The translations under genes and the position numbers were made by a program. From assembly GCA_905221605.1 (NCBI GenBank), contig CAJNDS010002612.1, positions 456,126 to 520,125 on the forward strand: DNA of 64,000 bases. Reading direction: 5' to 3'. Position 1 is the stretch's first letter. The number at the start of each line of letters is the position of its first letter. Shown one piece after another: positions 48,283-58,219 of this stretch. The stretch is from Symbiodinium natans. Taxonomy: Eukaryota > Sar > Dinophyceae > Suessiales > Symbiodiniaceae. The notes under the pieces were generated by a model, which had not been told where the DNA came from, did no database searches, and worked only from the letters and a program-made list of their open reading frames with translations.

Positions 48283-50171
48283 ACCTCAGAACATCACCAA
48301 AGAAGGCCGTTCGTAACGCTTATAAAGCTACCATCCTGGGGGGCGAGATAGACGGGATCCGGGGTGATATTTGTGCACCAAGATTGAAGACTGTTGCATT
48401 ATGTGCTTTGACTTTGGAGCTGGTGCTGCTGGGGTTCACGACCACCGAGCTTCTGCAGAGCATCATAGGATCATGGATTTTTGTCGTCATGTTTCGCCGG
48501 CCAACCATGTGTCTCATGAGTCAGGTTTTCCATGACATTGCGCAACATGCCCGCGGTGAGATTTTCGCCCTTTCTCATGATGCAAAGCAGGAGCTGATGC
48601 TACTTATCCTTTTTGCACCTTGCATGACGACGGACCTGAGGGCGAAGCCCCTCTCAAAACTTTTCTGCTCGGATGCTTCGCCTTTTGGAGCCGGGGTCTG
48701 CCAAAGCCATATAGGAGCCGAAGCGACCTTGGAATTATTGCGCCATGCTGACCATAAGGGTTTTCATACAAATCTTCAACCTCAGCTGGCAGCCTACCTC
48801 GACAATGCTTTCGGCACCGAGCTTTTGCAGCCGGATGATCTGGGCCCAGTTCCACGTTCAATGGCAGAAGGGTTTCTGTTCGACGTTTGTGAAGTTTTTA
48901 GGGGTGAGGGCACTTTGACGAGCACTTTCAAGGAACAGGGGTTCACCTGCCATCCGGGGTTCGACATGAATGACGGACCTCATGGTGATTTGCTTCTCAA
49001 CTCTACGATGCAGCTTATTATCGGTTTGATTTGCAGACGGGTGATTTGCTATTTTCATTTGGGGCTTCCATGCGCTACTTTCGGAACTATGCGTAGACCA
49101 CGGTTGAGGAGCAAGGTGCAGCCTTTCGGTTTTGACCCAGACGAGCCCATCACTCGGGGCGGCGCATTGCTCGCCATGAGGGCAGCCTTGATTATGCATC
49201 TGTGCGCTGCCTATGGCCTAATTTCCACCAGCGAAACTCCTCTGGGGTCTGTCATGTATCGACTTGACTGCTTCCAAAGACTTCGGTTGAGAGGTTTTGT
49301 TGATGTGAAATTTTGTTATTGCACGTACGGCACCCCCTACAAGAAACCATCACACTGGCTTTGCAATCGTTCCGAAGTTTCTGAGATGTGCGGCGGCTGT
49401 GGTTGTGGCGCTCAAGCAGGGCATCTGCGGATTGAAAGGACTTTCACCCATGAGAGTGTCAAAGAGTTCTGTGCGCATTGCAAACCCGACTGCGTGACGG
49501 TCTTCGGTCGCATCCCTAAAGCAGGTGAAGCAGTCTGCAAAATGTCAGGCATATGTCCCATCCCTGCGCTCAGACACCTTTGCCGACTACTTGCGCCGTG
49601 CATTGAGGATCTCAAGCACCCTAAGCCCTCTACAACCCGACGCCCAGCTCACAAACCCCCAAGGTGGATTGCAGATTTGAGCCTGACGCTTCAATGGAAA
49701 GTTCTCTTGCAATATCGTTTCAAGCGTGTGAACCACATCAATGTCAACGAGGAGCTTTCTTTCCGAAGCCTGCTCAAACACCTTGCAAAAACCGAACCGA
49801 ATTCTCGTTTTGGGGCCTTGCTGGATAGTCGAGTCACTATCGGTTGCAACTCGAAGGGCAGGTCAAGCAGTCAGAAGCTTAACTTCTATTTGTCAACAGT
49901 TCTTCCACATATTCTGGGTGCAGGGCTTTATCCGAGTCTTTTCCATGTCGGCACCGATGATAATGTGGCTGACGATCCCTCGCGCTTGAAACAGCTCAGG
50001 GAGCGCTTGGAAGTTCAGCCCTTTTGGTTAAAGCAACTGCTCAGTGGCTCAAAGCGCATTCTCGATTTGGTCAAGATTACTGACGACATCTTGGGACCAG
50101 CGGGGTTGTGGGCCCGGTTGACGGTTCTGCAGCTCTACAAGAGAGAGCATGCCTCGGCGTGCGCCCTCTAG
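48279..50171 (+). CDS. RT thumb and RNase H with embedded methyltransferase-like domain
   Basis: The frame continues the RT by a -1 step; the GTG at 48279 is not a convincing start. Residues 1-90 are the RT thumb (NLRTSPKKAVRNA, LGGEIDG). RNase H begins with FCSDASPFGAG (D132) and resumes at HINVNEELSF (E491), LLDSRVTIGCNSKGRSSS (D516) and NVADDPSR (565-566). Between these halves lies a module of about 270 residues with VCEVFRGEGTLTSTF (motif I-like), LGLPCATFG (264-265 Pro-Cys) and STSETPLGS (motif VI-like). This resembles the C5-methyltransferase-like domains of YR retroelements. Two Cys-rich stretches follow (CGGCGCG; CAHCKPDC). The frame overlaps the recombinase gene by 23 bases. Confidence 0.85.
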   Translation: MNLRTSPKKAVRNAYKATILGGEIDGIRGDICAPRLKTVALCALTLELVLLGFTTTELLQSIIGSWIFVVMFRRPTMCLMSQVFHDIAQHARGEIFALSHDAKQELMLLILFAPCMTTDLRAKPLSKLFCSDASPFGAGVCQSHIGAEATLELLRHADHKGFHTNLQPQLAAYLDNAFGTELLQPDDLGPVPRSMAEGFLFDVCEVFRGEGTLTSTFKEQGFTCHPGFDMNDGPHGDLLLNSTMQLIIGLICRRVICYFHLGLPCATFGTMRRPRLRSKVQPFGFDPDEPITRGGALLAMRAALIMHLCAAYGLISTSETPLGSVMYRLDCFQRLRLRGFVDVKFCYCTYGTPYKKPSHWLCNRSEVSEMCGGCGCGAQAGHLRIERTFTHESVKEFCAHCKPDCVTVFGRIPKAGEAVCKMSGICPIPALRHLCRLLAPCIEDLKHPKPSTTRRPAHKPPRWIADLSLTLQWKVLLQYRFKRVNHINVNEELSFRSLLKHLAKTEPNSRFGALLDSRVTIGCNSKGRSSSQKLNFYLSTVLPHILGAGLYPSLFHVGTDDNVADDPSRLKQLRERLEVQPFWLKQLLSGSKRILDLVKITDDILGPAGLWARLTVLQLYKREHASACAL

Positions 50172-51180
50172 ACTTGAAGCACGCAGCCGGGTTACGCTGG
50201 ACTTTGATTCCGGTTTAACCTCGGTTGTGAAGAACAGACGAGCTGGTCTGTTTGACTCTTTTCAGCAATGGAGCGAGGACCAGTTCCAGTGCACTTTTTC
50301 TCAGCTCGCAAGCTCTGGGCTGCTACTCTGCACTACGCTGATTGCTTTCGGCAAGTATCTTTTCTATGAGGGTTATCCTAAGTATGTTTTCTCTGAAACC
50401 CTAAATGCGGTGGTGGATCGCTATCGGCACTTCAAAGCATCTTTGGCGTCGGCGTGGAATATCCTCTCCAGGTGGGAGGAAGAGGAGCCAACAGAGAGGT
50501 CCATGGTGATGCCGGAGGCGATGATCAGAGCAGCTGTCACAGTTTCTTTGATGTGGGGTTGGCCGCTTTTCGCTGCTACTTTACTGCTGGGTTTTCATGG
50601 CCTCCTCAGGCCAGGCGAGTTTCTGTACTTGACCAGGGAAGAGCTGATCCTGCCCAGGGACTTGCTCACCGCGACCCAGCTGGCATTTGTACGCATTACG
50701 GACGGCAAGACTCGGCGCTTTATGCGTCGGCAACATGCTCGCATCTCTGATCACAAGACGGCAATGTTTCTGGATGCGCTTTTCGGGCATCTACCTCCCG
50801 GCGCTTCCCTCTTCAACTGCTCACGTGAAGTGCATCGTACCCGTTGGAATGCCGTCTTCTCCCACCTGCATGTGGCCACCTCTGAAGCTGATAAGGGTGT
50901 CACTCCGAAAACTTTGCGAGGCTCAGGAGCGACATGGCTCTATCAAAGAACAGAAGACGTTGAAAAGATTCAGTGGCGTGGCCGGTGGCAACAACGCAAG
51001 ACGCTTGAGTATTACCTACAGGACGTAGCCGGGCAATTATTGCTCGCAAAGCTGACACAGAGTCAGCGGCTCCAGGTCATGCGCCTGGCTTCTTTCTCTG
51101 AAGCTGTTCTTGACTGCTTTCTGAAAGCCCCTAGGGCTCGCTGTTCTGGCTCTGCGAGCGGCGACAGCTACGTAACATGA
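50149..51180 (+). CDS. tyrosine recombinase of the YR retroelement
   Basis: The 343-residue protein starts at ATG 50149, overlapping the upstream frame, and stops three bases before repeat B1. Catalytic-domain landmarks are HGLLRPGEFLYL (R154), TLRGSGATWLY (R257, in the HxxR position but without His), a GRW (278-280) and the presumed nucleophile tyrosine in LEYYLQD (288/289). The R...R...Y pattern is typical of DIRS/Ngaro recombinases, which integrate circular cDNA without integrase. The ORF is intact. Confidence in the family is high. Confidence 0.9.
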   Translation: MPRRAPSRLEARSRVTLDFDSGLTSVVKNRRAGLFDSFQQWSEDQFQCTFSQLASSGLLLCTTLIAFGKYLFYEGYPKYVFSETLNAVVDRYRHFKASLASAWNILSRWEEEEPTERSMVMPEAMIRAAVTVSLMWGWPLFAATLLLGFHGLLRPGEFLYLTREELILPRDLLTATQLAFVRITDGKTRRFMRRQHARISDHKTAMFLDALFGHLPPGASLFNCSREVHRTRWNAVFSHLHVATSEADKGVTPKTLRGSGATWLYQRTEDVEKIQWRGRWQQRKTLEYYLQDVAGQLLLAKLTQSQRLQVMRLASFSEAVLDCFLKAPRARCSGSASGDSYVT

Positions 51181-51182
51181 TT

Positions 51183-51340
51183 GGAATGGAGCTCCAGTGT
51201 TTGAAGATGGGCCTGAGAGCCTACCTCCTGCTCCTTTCGACGTTTGTGCAGTCTGCCAAGTTCGGCGATCATGCAAAGCAGCTCGCCTGCGCACTCGGGA
51301 TACTTGTTAGCAGCAGAGCAAAAGTGACGAGCCATCTTTG
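51183..51340 (+). repeat. split direct repeat B1
   Basis: 158 bp, starts GGAATGGAGCTCC, identical to 51408-51565. Confidence 0.97.
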
Positions 51341-51391
51341 GCTTGCTAAAGATTGTGAAGAAGCGATGCCTGTTGCTTGTAGCTTTTGGGG
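51339..51391 (+). repeat. split direct repeat A2
   Basis: 53 bp identical to A1. It overlaps the last two bases of B1, as expected where A and B share a junction. Confidence 0.97.
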
Positions 51392-51407
51392 CCCACCCAG
51401 CCCGCCC

Positions 51408-51565
51408 GGAATGGAGCTCCAGTGTTTGAAGATGGGCCTGAGAGCCTACCTCCTGCTCCTTTCGACGTTTGTGCAGTCTGCCAAGTTCGGCGATCATGCA
51501 AAGCAGCTCGCCTGCGCACTCGGGATACTTGTTAGCAGCAGAGCAAAAGTGACGAGCCATCTTTG
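51408..51565 (+). repeat. split direct repeat B2
   Basis: 158 bp identical to B1. Its end at ...CATCTTTG abuts the AT-rich satellite. Confidence 0.97.
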
Positions 51566-51790
51566 AATTGAATTAACTTAATTAATTTAATTATTTTAAT
51601 TAATTAAATTAATTTAATTAAATTATATAGGTTAATTTAAATGGTCGGAAATACCGGATCCTTGTCCCTGGCCCTTGGTTATTTAAATTAATTAAATCAA
51701 TTACATTAAATAAATCCGAAAACTCGATTTTCGGATTTAATTAATTTAACTAATGTAATTGGCCTCAATTAGTTTTGGTTGAATTCACTT
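51566..51790. repeat. AT-rich satellite, right flank of the YR element
   Basis: TTAATTAAA-type repeat with the same hairpin words as the left flank (GGTCGGAAATACCGGATCC at about 51639; CCGAAAACTCGATTTTCGG at about 51716). Confidence 0.9.
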
Positions 51791-51860
51791 GAGGTGAGGA
51801 CTCGCCCTGAAATTCATCATCAAATGCGCTGATCTTAGAGTGAAGCCAGTTGTGCATCAA

Positions 51861-52029
51861 CCCGGAGTACTGCTATCGGTCTCCGGGAAAGCAGGGTACT
51901 GTTATCGGTCCCTGAACACGGTGGCACTGTTATCGGTCCACCGTCTCCCCCTTCTTCCTGTGTTCATTTCATCTCGCCAACTCCTGTTGTTTAAGACGCG
52001 GTGGTACTGTTATCGGTCCACCGTGTCTT
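51861..52029 (+). repeat. four stem-loops with one conserved 13-base loop and different stems
   Basis: The loop TACTGTTATCGGT (variants TACTGC..., CACTG...) occurs four times, each enclosed by a different perfect stem. Stems are CCCGGAG/CTCCGGG at 51861-51887, CAGGG/CCCTG at 51892-51914, ACGGTGG/CCACCGT at 51918-51944, and a 12-bp stem at 51993-52029 with one G-T pair. A conserved loop with covarying stems implies selection on the folded form or on the loop. No known family fits. Confidence 0.85.
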
Positions 52030-52072
52030 GTTTCTTATGTTTTTCTGATTATCTACATTTTTGTTGTAGCAA

Positions 52073-52545
52073 AAAGCTCACAAAATCATAAATCGCAAGG
52101 GGTGTCCCCCTTTAAGTTTTGGGAACAAAGAGCTCACGAAATCACGAATCGCAAATAGCGTTCCCCTTAAGTTTGCGGAACACAAAGCTCAAAAAAAAAT
52201 CACAAATCGCAAGGGGTGTCCCCCTCAAATTTTTTGAACAAAGAGCTCACGAAAGCATAAATCGCAAGGGATGTCCCCTTTAAGCTTTTGGAACAGAAAG
52301 CTACCGAAATCACAAATCGCAAGGGATGTCCCCCTTAAGTTTTTGGAACACAAAGCTCACTAAATCGCAAGGGGTGTCACCCTTAAGTTTTGGAAACACA
52401 ATGCTCGCGAAATCACCAATCGCAAGGGGTGTTCCCCTTAAGTTTAAAGAACACAAAGCTCACCAAATCACAAATCGCACGGGGTGTCCCCCTTAAGTTG
52501 TGGGAACAAAGAGCTCACCAAGTCACAAATCGCAAGGGGTGCGGC
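52073..52545 (+). repeat. ~55-bp tandem repeat, nine units, each with a small hairpin
   Basis: Nine diverged units of 48-58 bp share AGCTCACGAAATCACAAATC, then GCAAGGGGTGTCCCCCTTAA, then GTTTTGGGAAC. The AAGGGG-TGT-CCCCTT palindrome is kept in most units. Confidence 0.9.
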
Positions 52546-52735
52546 CATGAACAGGAGCGAAACCCTAAACCCCTCCCTAACACCCTAACCCTTTAAGGTT
52601 TAGGGTGGGGTTTTTGGTTTAAGGTAAGATGACGCAGGAGCTGTGCTGAATATGCTCGAAGGCCTCGTGAGGATCGAAGCACACAGACATGGCCCGATTG
52701 CGGAGAGCATTTTTTTCTCTCCGCTCCAGAGAGAT

Positions 52736-52855
52736 TCTGGCGTTGGGCATTCCAGTGAGACTTCTGGCGTTGGGCACTCCAGGGGGACTTCTAGCGTTGG
52801 GCGCTCCAGTGGGACTTCTGGCGTTGAGCGCTCCAGGGAACTTTGGTTTTAGGAT
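52736..52855 (+). repeat. 30-bp minisatellite, four units
   Basis: Tandem 30-bp units CTGGCGTTGGGC(A/G)CTCC followed by AGTGGGACTT, with few substitutions. Confidence 0.9.
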
Positions 52856-52859
52856 TTCA

Positions 52860-55800
52860 GGCAGAAGCGAGGAGCAGCAGATGAACAGAACCTGACAATC
52901 TATGTATCCAAATAATTCGCCGCGTCGGTGACATGGCATGTGCTAGCTTGCGCCTGCACTCCATGTTATGTGCAAGAGCGTGCATGTGTGTGTTTTTTCT
53001 CTCAAGTTTTCCTCGCCGCAGAGCTGACCCTGGTTTTCTTTCTCGCTGCTCAAGGTCGGCTTTGTCTGTTCAGCCTGTGCAGATTGTAGCATAACCACAT
53101 GTTTCATTTGGAGGCACCGTGGGAATGAAACACTGCTCTCCGTCCAAGAAGTTACACAAGAATGTGAGAGCTATGGCGGGTTTCTCAGCCTTTTAGGGAC
53201 TACCTATCACGGATCAGTTACGTGGGTTTGCCCTCCTTGCGATTCAGGAAAAGCAGGACCAAGACCGCGAAGCCAAAGCACGGGCAGAGGCTTGAGAAGC
53301 AAGCAAGCTCTTTCGCTAAGTTGAAAGCATAACACGCAGTTTGTTGTTTTGGAGGCTGAGTCTGCGGTGAAAAAGAAGACTCGGAAGGTGAAATTCGGAT
53401 GGAAGAAGGCCATAGCAATCGGCTGCAGAAAATAATGGCTTTTTTTGTGTGCATGTTCTCTCAGGAGATAGTCATCGAAAACTATCGCCACGAGAAGGAC
53501 ACGCTCTGGCCGGGCACTCATAGTTGTTGTGTCTACTGCTGGTTTTCTATAAATACATTGCGGCAGGCACAACATCAACGCCGGCGACCCGATGACGAAA
53601 TGCGACTTCTGCCCGAACAGCTGTCCGGCTTCAATGGGCAAGCTACAGGCAGAAGACAATAGGATTTGCCAGTTGTCTTAGAGCTTCAAATTCTGTGTTT
53701 CACTTGAGAAGGGCCCACCTGGGCAAAGCCACTTTGCGCAATACCTGCACGGAGCTCAGGCTACGTTCTCTAATTGTTCACTTTGTTAGAAAATCCGCCA
53801 ATCACAAGTGAAAACTCTGCAGCAAGGTTCTCCTGCTACGTGTGCCTGCGGCGGTGCAACCCGAACTTGCACTCCACGCGGCTCATCAGCCTATTTTTGT
53901 TTAATTTAGCAATCCAAACTTGTGCGCATCCTCAGGCTCTTCAATCTCCGACGCCGTCCGGAGTGAGCGGCCAGGGACTGGCAGGTTTTGTTCCTCACCC
54001 TGCCTTGCAGTTCTCCTGTTCATGCAAAGACATCAAAGCTCGACTTTGGTTGCATGTGTTCTGCAGTCTTGGGCTGCGACACCAAAATATCGGCCCCCAG
54101 GCTGTTGGCGCCTACTAGTCCCTGTTGACGCTTATTAGGTACCTCCAGCCTCTGTTGGGTCGTGTTTCCGCTTCGTGCGTGGTGACTAGTCGGTCAGGCC
54201 AAATGCCTTAACACTGCACCCTTAACCTAAACCTCCCAGGATAGCTGGAGCTTGTGGTCATAAGAACGCGTTCTAAGATACATACCTAAGAAGTTGTACA
54301 TGCTGAGTACAATCTCGTGATGACATAAGTCTATGGAAACAGATGCTGACATTAAAGGAGGAGAAGTGCATGTTTAGAAAGAGGTAAACAGTCAACGCCG
54401 TCTAAGTGTAAACCTGAAATCAAGCGTTTACTTCGGGGAGCGCAAGCGCTGCACATGGTTTTGTGTTGCAGTCAGTGGCTTGTAAGGAGCAGCGTTCACT
54501 GCGGAACGGCATGCCTGTCGTACATTTTTGACTGTGTGCAAACCCTTGTGAGGGCGGCGTTTACTTGGGTGAGTCATGCCTAAGGGTTGCCTTCGACAAC
54601 TTCATGGTCCCACGGCCGTCTTTCCCGGCCGTGTGCGTGATTAAGTCCGTACTAGCTGTCTCTATTCTTTCGAAATTTCCGCAGAGTTTCGGGTTTTGAG
54701 CATTGACTGACTTCGAAGCTAGTTTGCATTCGGACTATTCTCCAGCACCAGGCCGTCGCTGCCTCAGTCATCAAGAACGCATCACCTATTTGTGTTTTCT
54801 TTGAGGACCCGATGCTTCGCCGGTTGCGATGCCATTATGTTATAATTAAGTACGTGCCAGTGGTGTCATGCTGTCGAGTTTTCGCCGAGTTTCAACTTTT
54901 GAGCATTTATTAACTTTGAAGCTAGTTTGCACTCGTGACTATTCACCAGCATCAGGCCGTCCTGCCTCAGCCATCAAGAACGCAGCATCAATTTTGAATT
55001 TTTCTTTAAGGACCCGATGCTGCGCTGGTCTCGTTTGCACTGGTTGAACGACGAAGAGGATGAGAAGTTGCCCGACCTGTACAGTTATTTTTAGATACAG
55101 ACAAACGCCCTGTGCGTGTCGCGAAGCATGACATTGTGAAGCTATCATCGTGAACTGAGGATCTCGGTTAGAAGTGCGACCGCAGATTCTTCTTCCTCGC
55201 AACGTCACTCTCAAAGCAAGTAAGAACATGTACGTGCGTGTGTAGTGCTGCGCAAACAGGCTTTCCGGTTGTGCGTGTCCCTCGCTGGCGGTCTGACCTG
55301 CAGCAGCCCCAGTGCTCCTGGTACTTGGTCATACTCCGGACAGCCCAACCGAAGCGCTAGGAAGTCTACTGCCGTGATCACGCCTGCCGTTTTTTTGAAA
55401 CAGCTCTAGGCTCAGTCTGCACTCATGAAAAGCAACGCTGAGAAAGCAGCAAAATACATCTTTCTCGAGGCTTCAGACTGCCGAGCCGTCTCAGTGTCTG
55501 GAGTACGACGCCTAAGTCGTGGACCACGTGGAAGACCTACAGAGATATAGGCTGAAGCACTCCTAACTGCAGATCAGGCCTGTGAAGCAATCGATCAAGA
55601 AGCAGAAGAAGCTTGTCAAATGCCGGGTCCTTTTTAGCGTGTTCACATTAAGCACGCAGTAATCAGTGGAAATGACGTTGCTCCAGGGCATCTGAATGCT
55701 CTTGGGCGGTGGTGCAGGACTTTTTTTTGTGTCAGCACGCCTTATGATATCTTTCCTTCACGTCGAGTAAAAGGATGGAGCATGATGCAGCCGTCGCCAT

Positions 55801-56670
55801 GCCTGCTGCCTGTGCTTTTTGTGGTACTGTGTGATCGTTGGACGAAAAAAAAAAGCTTCACCGAAGGCAGCAAAAATCCGCCATCACTGACGACATTGCC
55901 GAAGACGTGTTGGTGTCTTAGAGCTTCCTCTAGTCTTGCATGATGACAATCCTCGCCACCATTGGTTGGACGCCGCGACGGGTTTGAAGGAAGCAGCCAG
56001 TGGAGCTCGTATCAGATGAGTACGACGTTTCCGTCGCCATGCCTGCTGCCTGTGCTTTTTGTGGTACTGTGTGATCGTTGGACGAAAAAAAAAGCTTCAC
56101 CGAAGGCAGCAAAAATCCGCCATCACTGACGACATTGCCGAAGACGTGTTGGTGTCTTAGAGCTTCCTCTAGTCTTGCATGATGACAATCCTCGCCACCA
56201 TTGGTTGGACGCCGCGACGGGTTTGAAGGAAGCAGCCAGTGGAGCTCGTATCAGATGAGTACGACGTTTTGGACAGATTAACGCAAATGGAGCGCTTGCC
56301 TTACATTCCATGTCGAGTCTGTACAAGTCATTAAAGATAATTGTCAGATCGGCTGCGGAAGGTTGAGGGCATCGCTCGCGCTGCTGCCCTGGCAGATACA
56401 CGCAGTAGTGTAAACACAAACTTGAAGTTTCCGCAATATGTTTCCTAAGGTTCAGCAACATGCCACTTATCCAAGCAGACGTTGATGCGTGGACGACCAT
56501 GACGACAAACACTTGTACCTAGTCTACGTCAACTGGATTCTGCAAGAAGCAGAACTACCTCAACGGTATTTTCGACGACAACGCTACACTCATTCGCGCA
56601 TGCGGCCTGTCTAAGTAGACAGTTTCCAATAATATACTTTCTGTTTTCTCTAAAACACAATGCTTCTTGT
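52860..56670. other. long stretch without a recognisable gene
   Basis: Only short frames on both strands are open. It contains a diverged duplication (about 54705-54815 and 54908-55020, sharing TCAAGAACGCA and GGACCCGATGCT) and a near-perfect 240-bp tandem duplication. Composition is close to that of the gene cluster downstream, so unrecognised exons or untranslated regions are possible. Confidence 0.5.
55791..56269. repeat. 240-bp tandem duplication
   Basis: 55791-56030 and 56031-56269 are identical except for one A in a homopolymer. Confidence 0.97.
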
Positions 56671-56673
56671 GTA

Positions 56674-57174
56674 TTGCTAGGCGACTACCTCGCGAAATGC
56701 GTACTAGACCGCATGAGACCGAGCACGAAGACGCAGACTTTGACGGAGGTTGGGACTAAGTGTAAATCAGCAAAAAGAATTTTTCTGTCCGCGCAGGGGA
56801 CACGTGCTTGGAATCGCATCTCCAGACCGCGCTGGTACAAGGGCTTCGGTCGTCTACCCCCAAGCCTGCGTTGTACTGTCATGTTTTATCTTGTGGTTTC
56901 ATTTGCATTCTTGCAAGGTGGCCATCATCATGTGCTCCATCGCAAGTCCCGCACGAAGAAGACCGACAGCAACTTTGCTACATTTCTTACGAAGCACATC
57001 TCAAGGAAGTATTTGCTGGTACGCTTCTCAGGTGAGGATGCCAAGCTGAAGGATGTTTGTCTCATTGATTGCTTCCGCGCCCACGGCGTGAAAGTCCCCT
57101 ACGCGGATAGCGGGCCCTTTTTGGCCCTTCACGACGGCAATGCATTCCTTCAGCCGTTCTCGCCGCAAAGCTAA
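56674..57174 (+). CDS. unrecognised frame, C-terminal half protein-like
   Basis: The last 90 codons (about 56905-57174; KYLLVRFSGEDAKLKDVCLIDCF) look like a folded protein. The part before 56905 is less convincing and may be upstream exon or intron; the bases TTGCAAG at 56910 could be an acceptor region. No family is recognised. It is on the same strand as the following frames, and likely part of the same gene cluster. Confidence 0.4.
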   Translation: MLGDYLAKCVLDRMRPSTKTQTLTEVGTKCKSAKRIFLSAQGTRAWNRISRPRWYKGFGRLPPSLRCTVMFYLVVSFAFLQGGHHHVLHRKSRTKKTDSNFATFLTKHISRKYLLVRFSGEDAKLKDVCLIDCFRAHGVKVPYADSGPFLALHDGNAFLQPFSPQS

Positions 57175-57251
57175 ATCCCAGACGACATGAAAAGAATAAA
57201 GTGAATAAAAAAAACACGAAAATAAGGAAGTGTCTCCGAGTGGCATCGACC

Positions 57252-57533
57252 ATGTCGGAACCCGGCCTTTATGTTGTCGCCTTCAATAAGTATTTCCTGG
57301 CTGTCCGCGTGGACGCATCCGGGTTCAGCGTGAATTTTACCCACAAGCGGCACAAGTGGTTGCCGGCAACATTTTCTTCGAACTTGAAGGCACATGAAGC
57401 CGTCTCCATGGATTTTCGCGAGTGTCCGTTCTTGCCTTGTGTTATCGCAGGCAGTTTTGAAGATCTGTGTCTACACTGGAGAGATCTCGATCGATCCGGA
57501 AAAAGCCGAAGGCATCTTTCGATTGGAGGATAG
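57252..57533 (+). CDS. unrecognised small protein, 93 residues
   Basis: From ATG 57252 the product MSEPGLYVVAFNKYFLAV... alternates hydrophobic and polar residues like a beta-rich domain and ends in a basic tail. It begins 78 bases after the preceding stop codon. No family is recognised. Confidence 0.4.
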   Translation: MSEPGLYVVAFNKYFLAVRVDASGFSVNFTHKRHKWLPATFSSNLKAHEAVSMDFRECPFLPCVIAGSFEDLCLHWRDLDRSGKSRRHLSIGG

Positions 57534-57871
57534 CTTGCCAACCTTGTTGTCCTGCTTAGTTATATGTGAAAGAGTACTGTCAACCGGCTCACCATATTCA
57601 GCATGACTAACGTGATGTAAGTTATGCCGCAGGCTGGCGCAACCTCGTCCAAGAGTCGCCGGACCCGTAAAGCAAATTGCAATGCTAGTGTCTCTGCTTC
57701 GAAGGACCTTGCGACTACACATGCCTGATGATCGACTTTTTGAGACTTTTTGTTTCAGGAAAGTCTTGTTTGTAAGGCGCCGTAAAACGTTCAGCGTAGC
57801 AGGAGAACGACGTACACTCCACGGCGCCGAAGCACTTCCCTGAAGGTCCTCCTTCATGCTCCTTCGAACCC

Positions 57872-58219
57872 ATGCCTTCGGCCAAGCATCTTGAATGGTC
57901 CGTGGATTCTGGCCGCCTCACGGTGGTTCGACGATCCGTATACGTCGAGAATCCTTGCTCCAGGTGCGAAGATCAAGAACTGCCCTATCGGGCGTACGTA
58001 TTGGGTCCGCAGCATCCACTACTTCCTCGATTTGGATTTCGACGTGGCTGCAGCGACGTACTGCTGTACGTCCCCGATCTGGAATTCGCCTTCTGGTCCG
58101 AATCTGAGCGCGACGCAAAGCAGATGCTCTGCGAACTTTTCCAGGATTGTCAGACCAGGCCACGGCAATTGTTGCTACAGTTGACATCCTGTACGCAATG
58201 GTTTTGGTTTTTGCGCTAA
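57872..58219 (+). CDS. unrecognised small protein, 115 residues
   Basis: From ATG 57872 the frame is protein-like (DVLLYVPDLEFAFWSESERDAKQMLCEL). Two other frames are open in parallel, so the choice is not certain. No family is recognised. Confidence 0.35.
   Translation: MPSAKHLEWSVDSGRLTVVRRSVYVENPCSRCEDQELPYRAYVLGPQHPLLPRFGFRRGCSDVLLYVPDLEFAFWSESERDAKQMLCELFQDCQTRPRQLLLQLTSCTQWFWFLR

Larger units (their letters stand above)
44433..51565 (+). mobile_element. tyrosine-recombinase retrotransposon (DIRS/Ngaro type), 7.1 kb, defective copy
   Basis: It has split direct repeats in the order A1 - genes - B1 - A2 - B2. A is 53 bp (44433-44485 and 51339-51391) and B is 158 bp (51183-51340 and 51408-51565). 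This architecture is typical of Ngaro/PAT-type YR retroelements, which lack LTRs and integrase and use a tyrosine recombinase. Genes: frameshifted Gag-like frame, RT, RNase H with embedded methyltransferase-like domain, tyrosine recombinase. Part of the RT is inverted, so this copy cannot encode an intact RT. It is inserted in the TTAATTAAA satellite, which flanks both ends. Confidence 0.92.

Noticed and set aside
41082-51565. CRISPR-like reading of the stem-loop and satellite arrays
   Set aside because: Spacers are not unique and regular, and the context is eukaryotic.
53207-53662. Overlapping frames of 78-150 codons on both strands
   Set aside because: Plus and minus frames are equally open and neither resembles a protein family.
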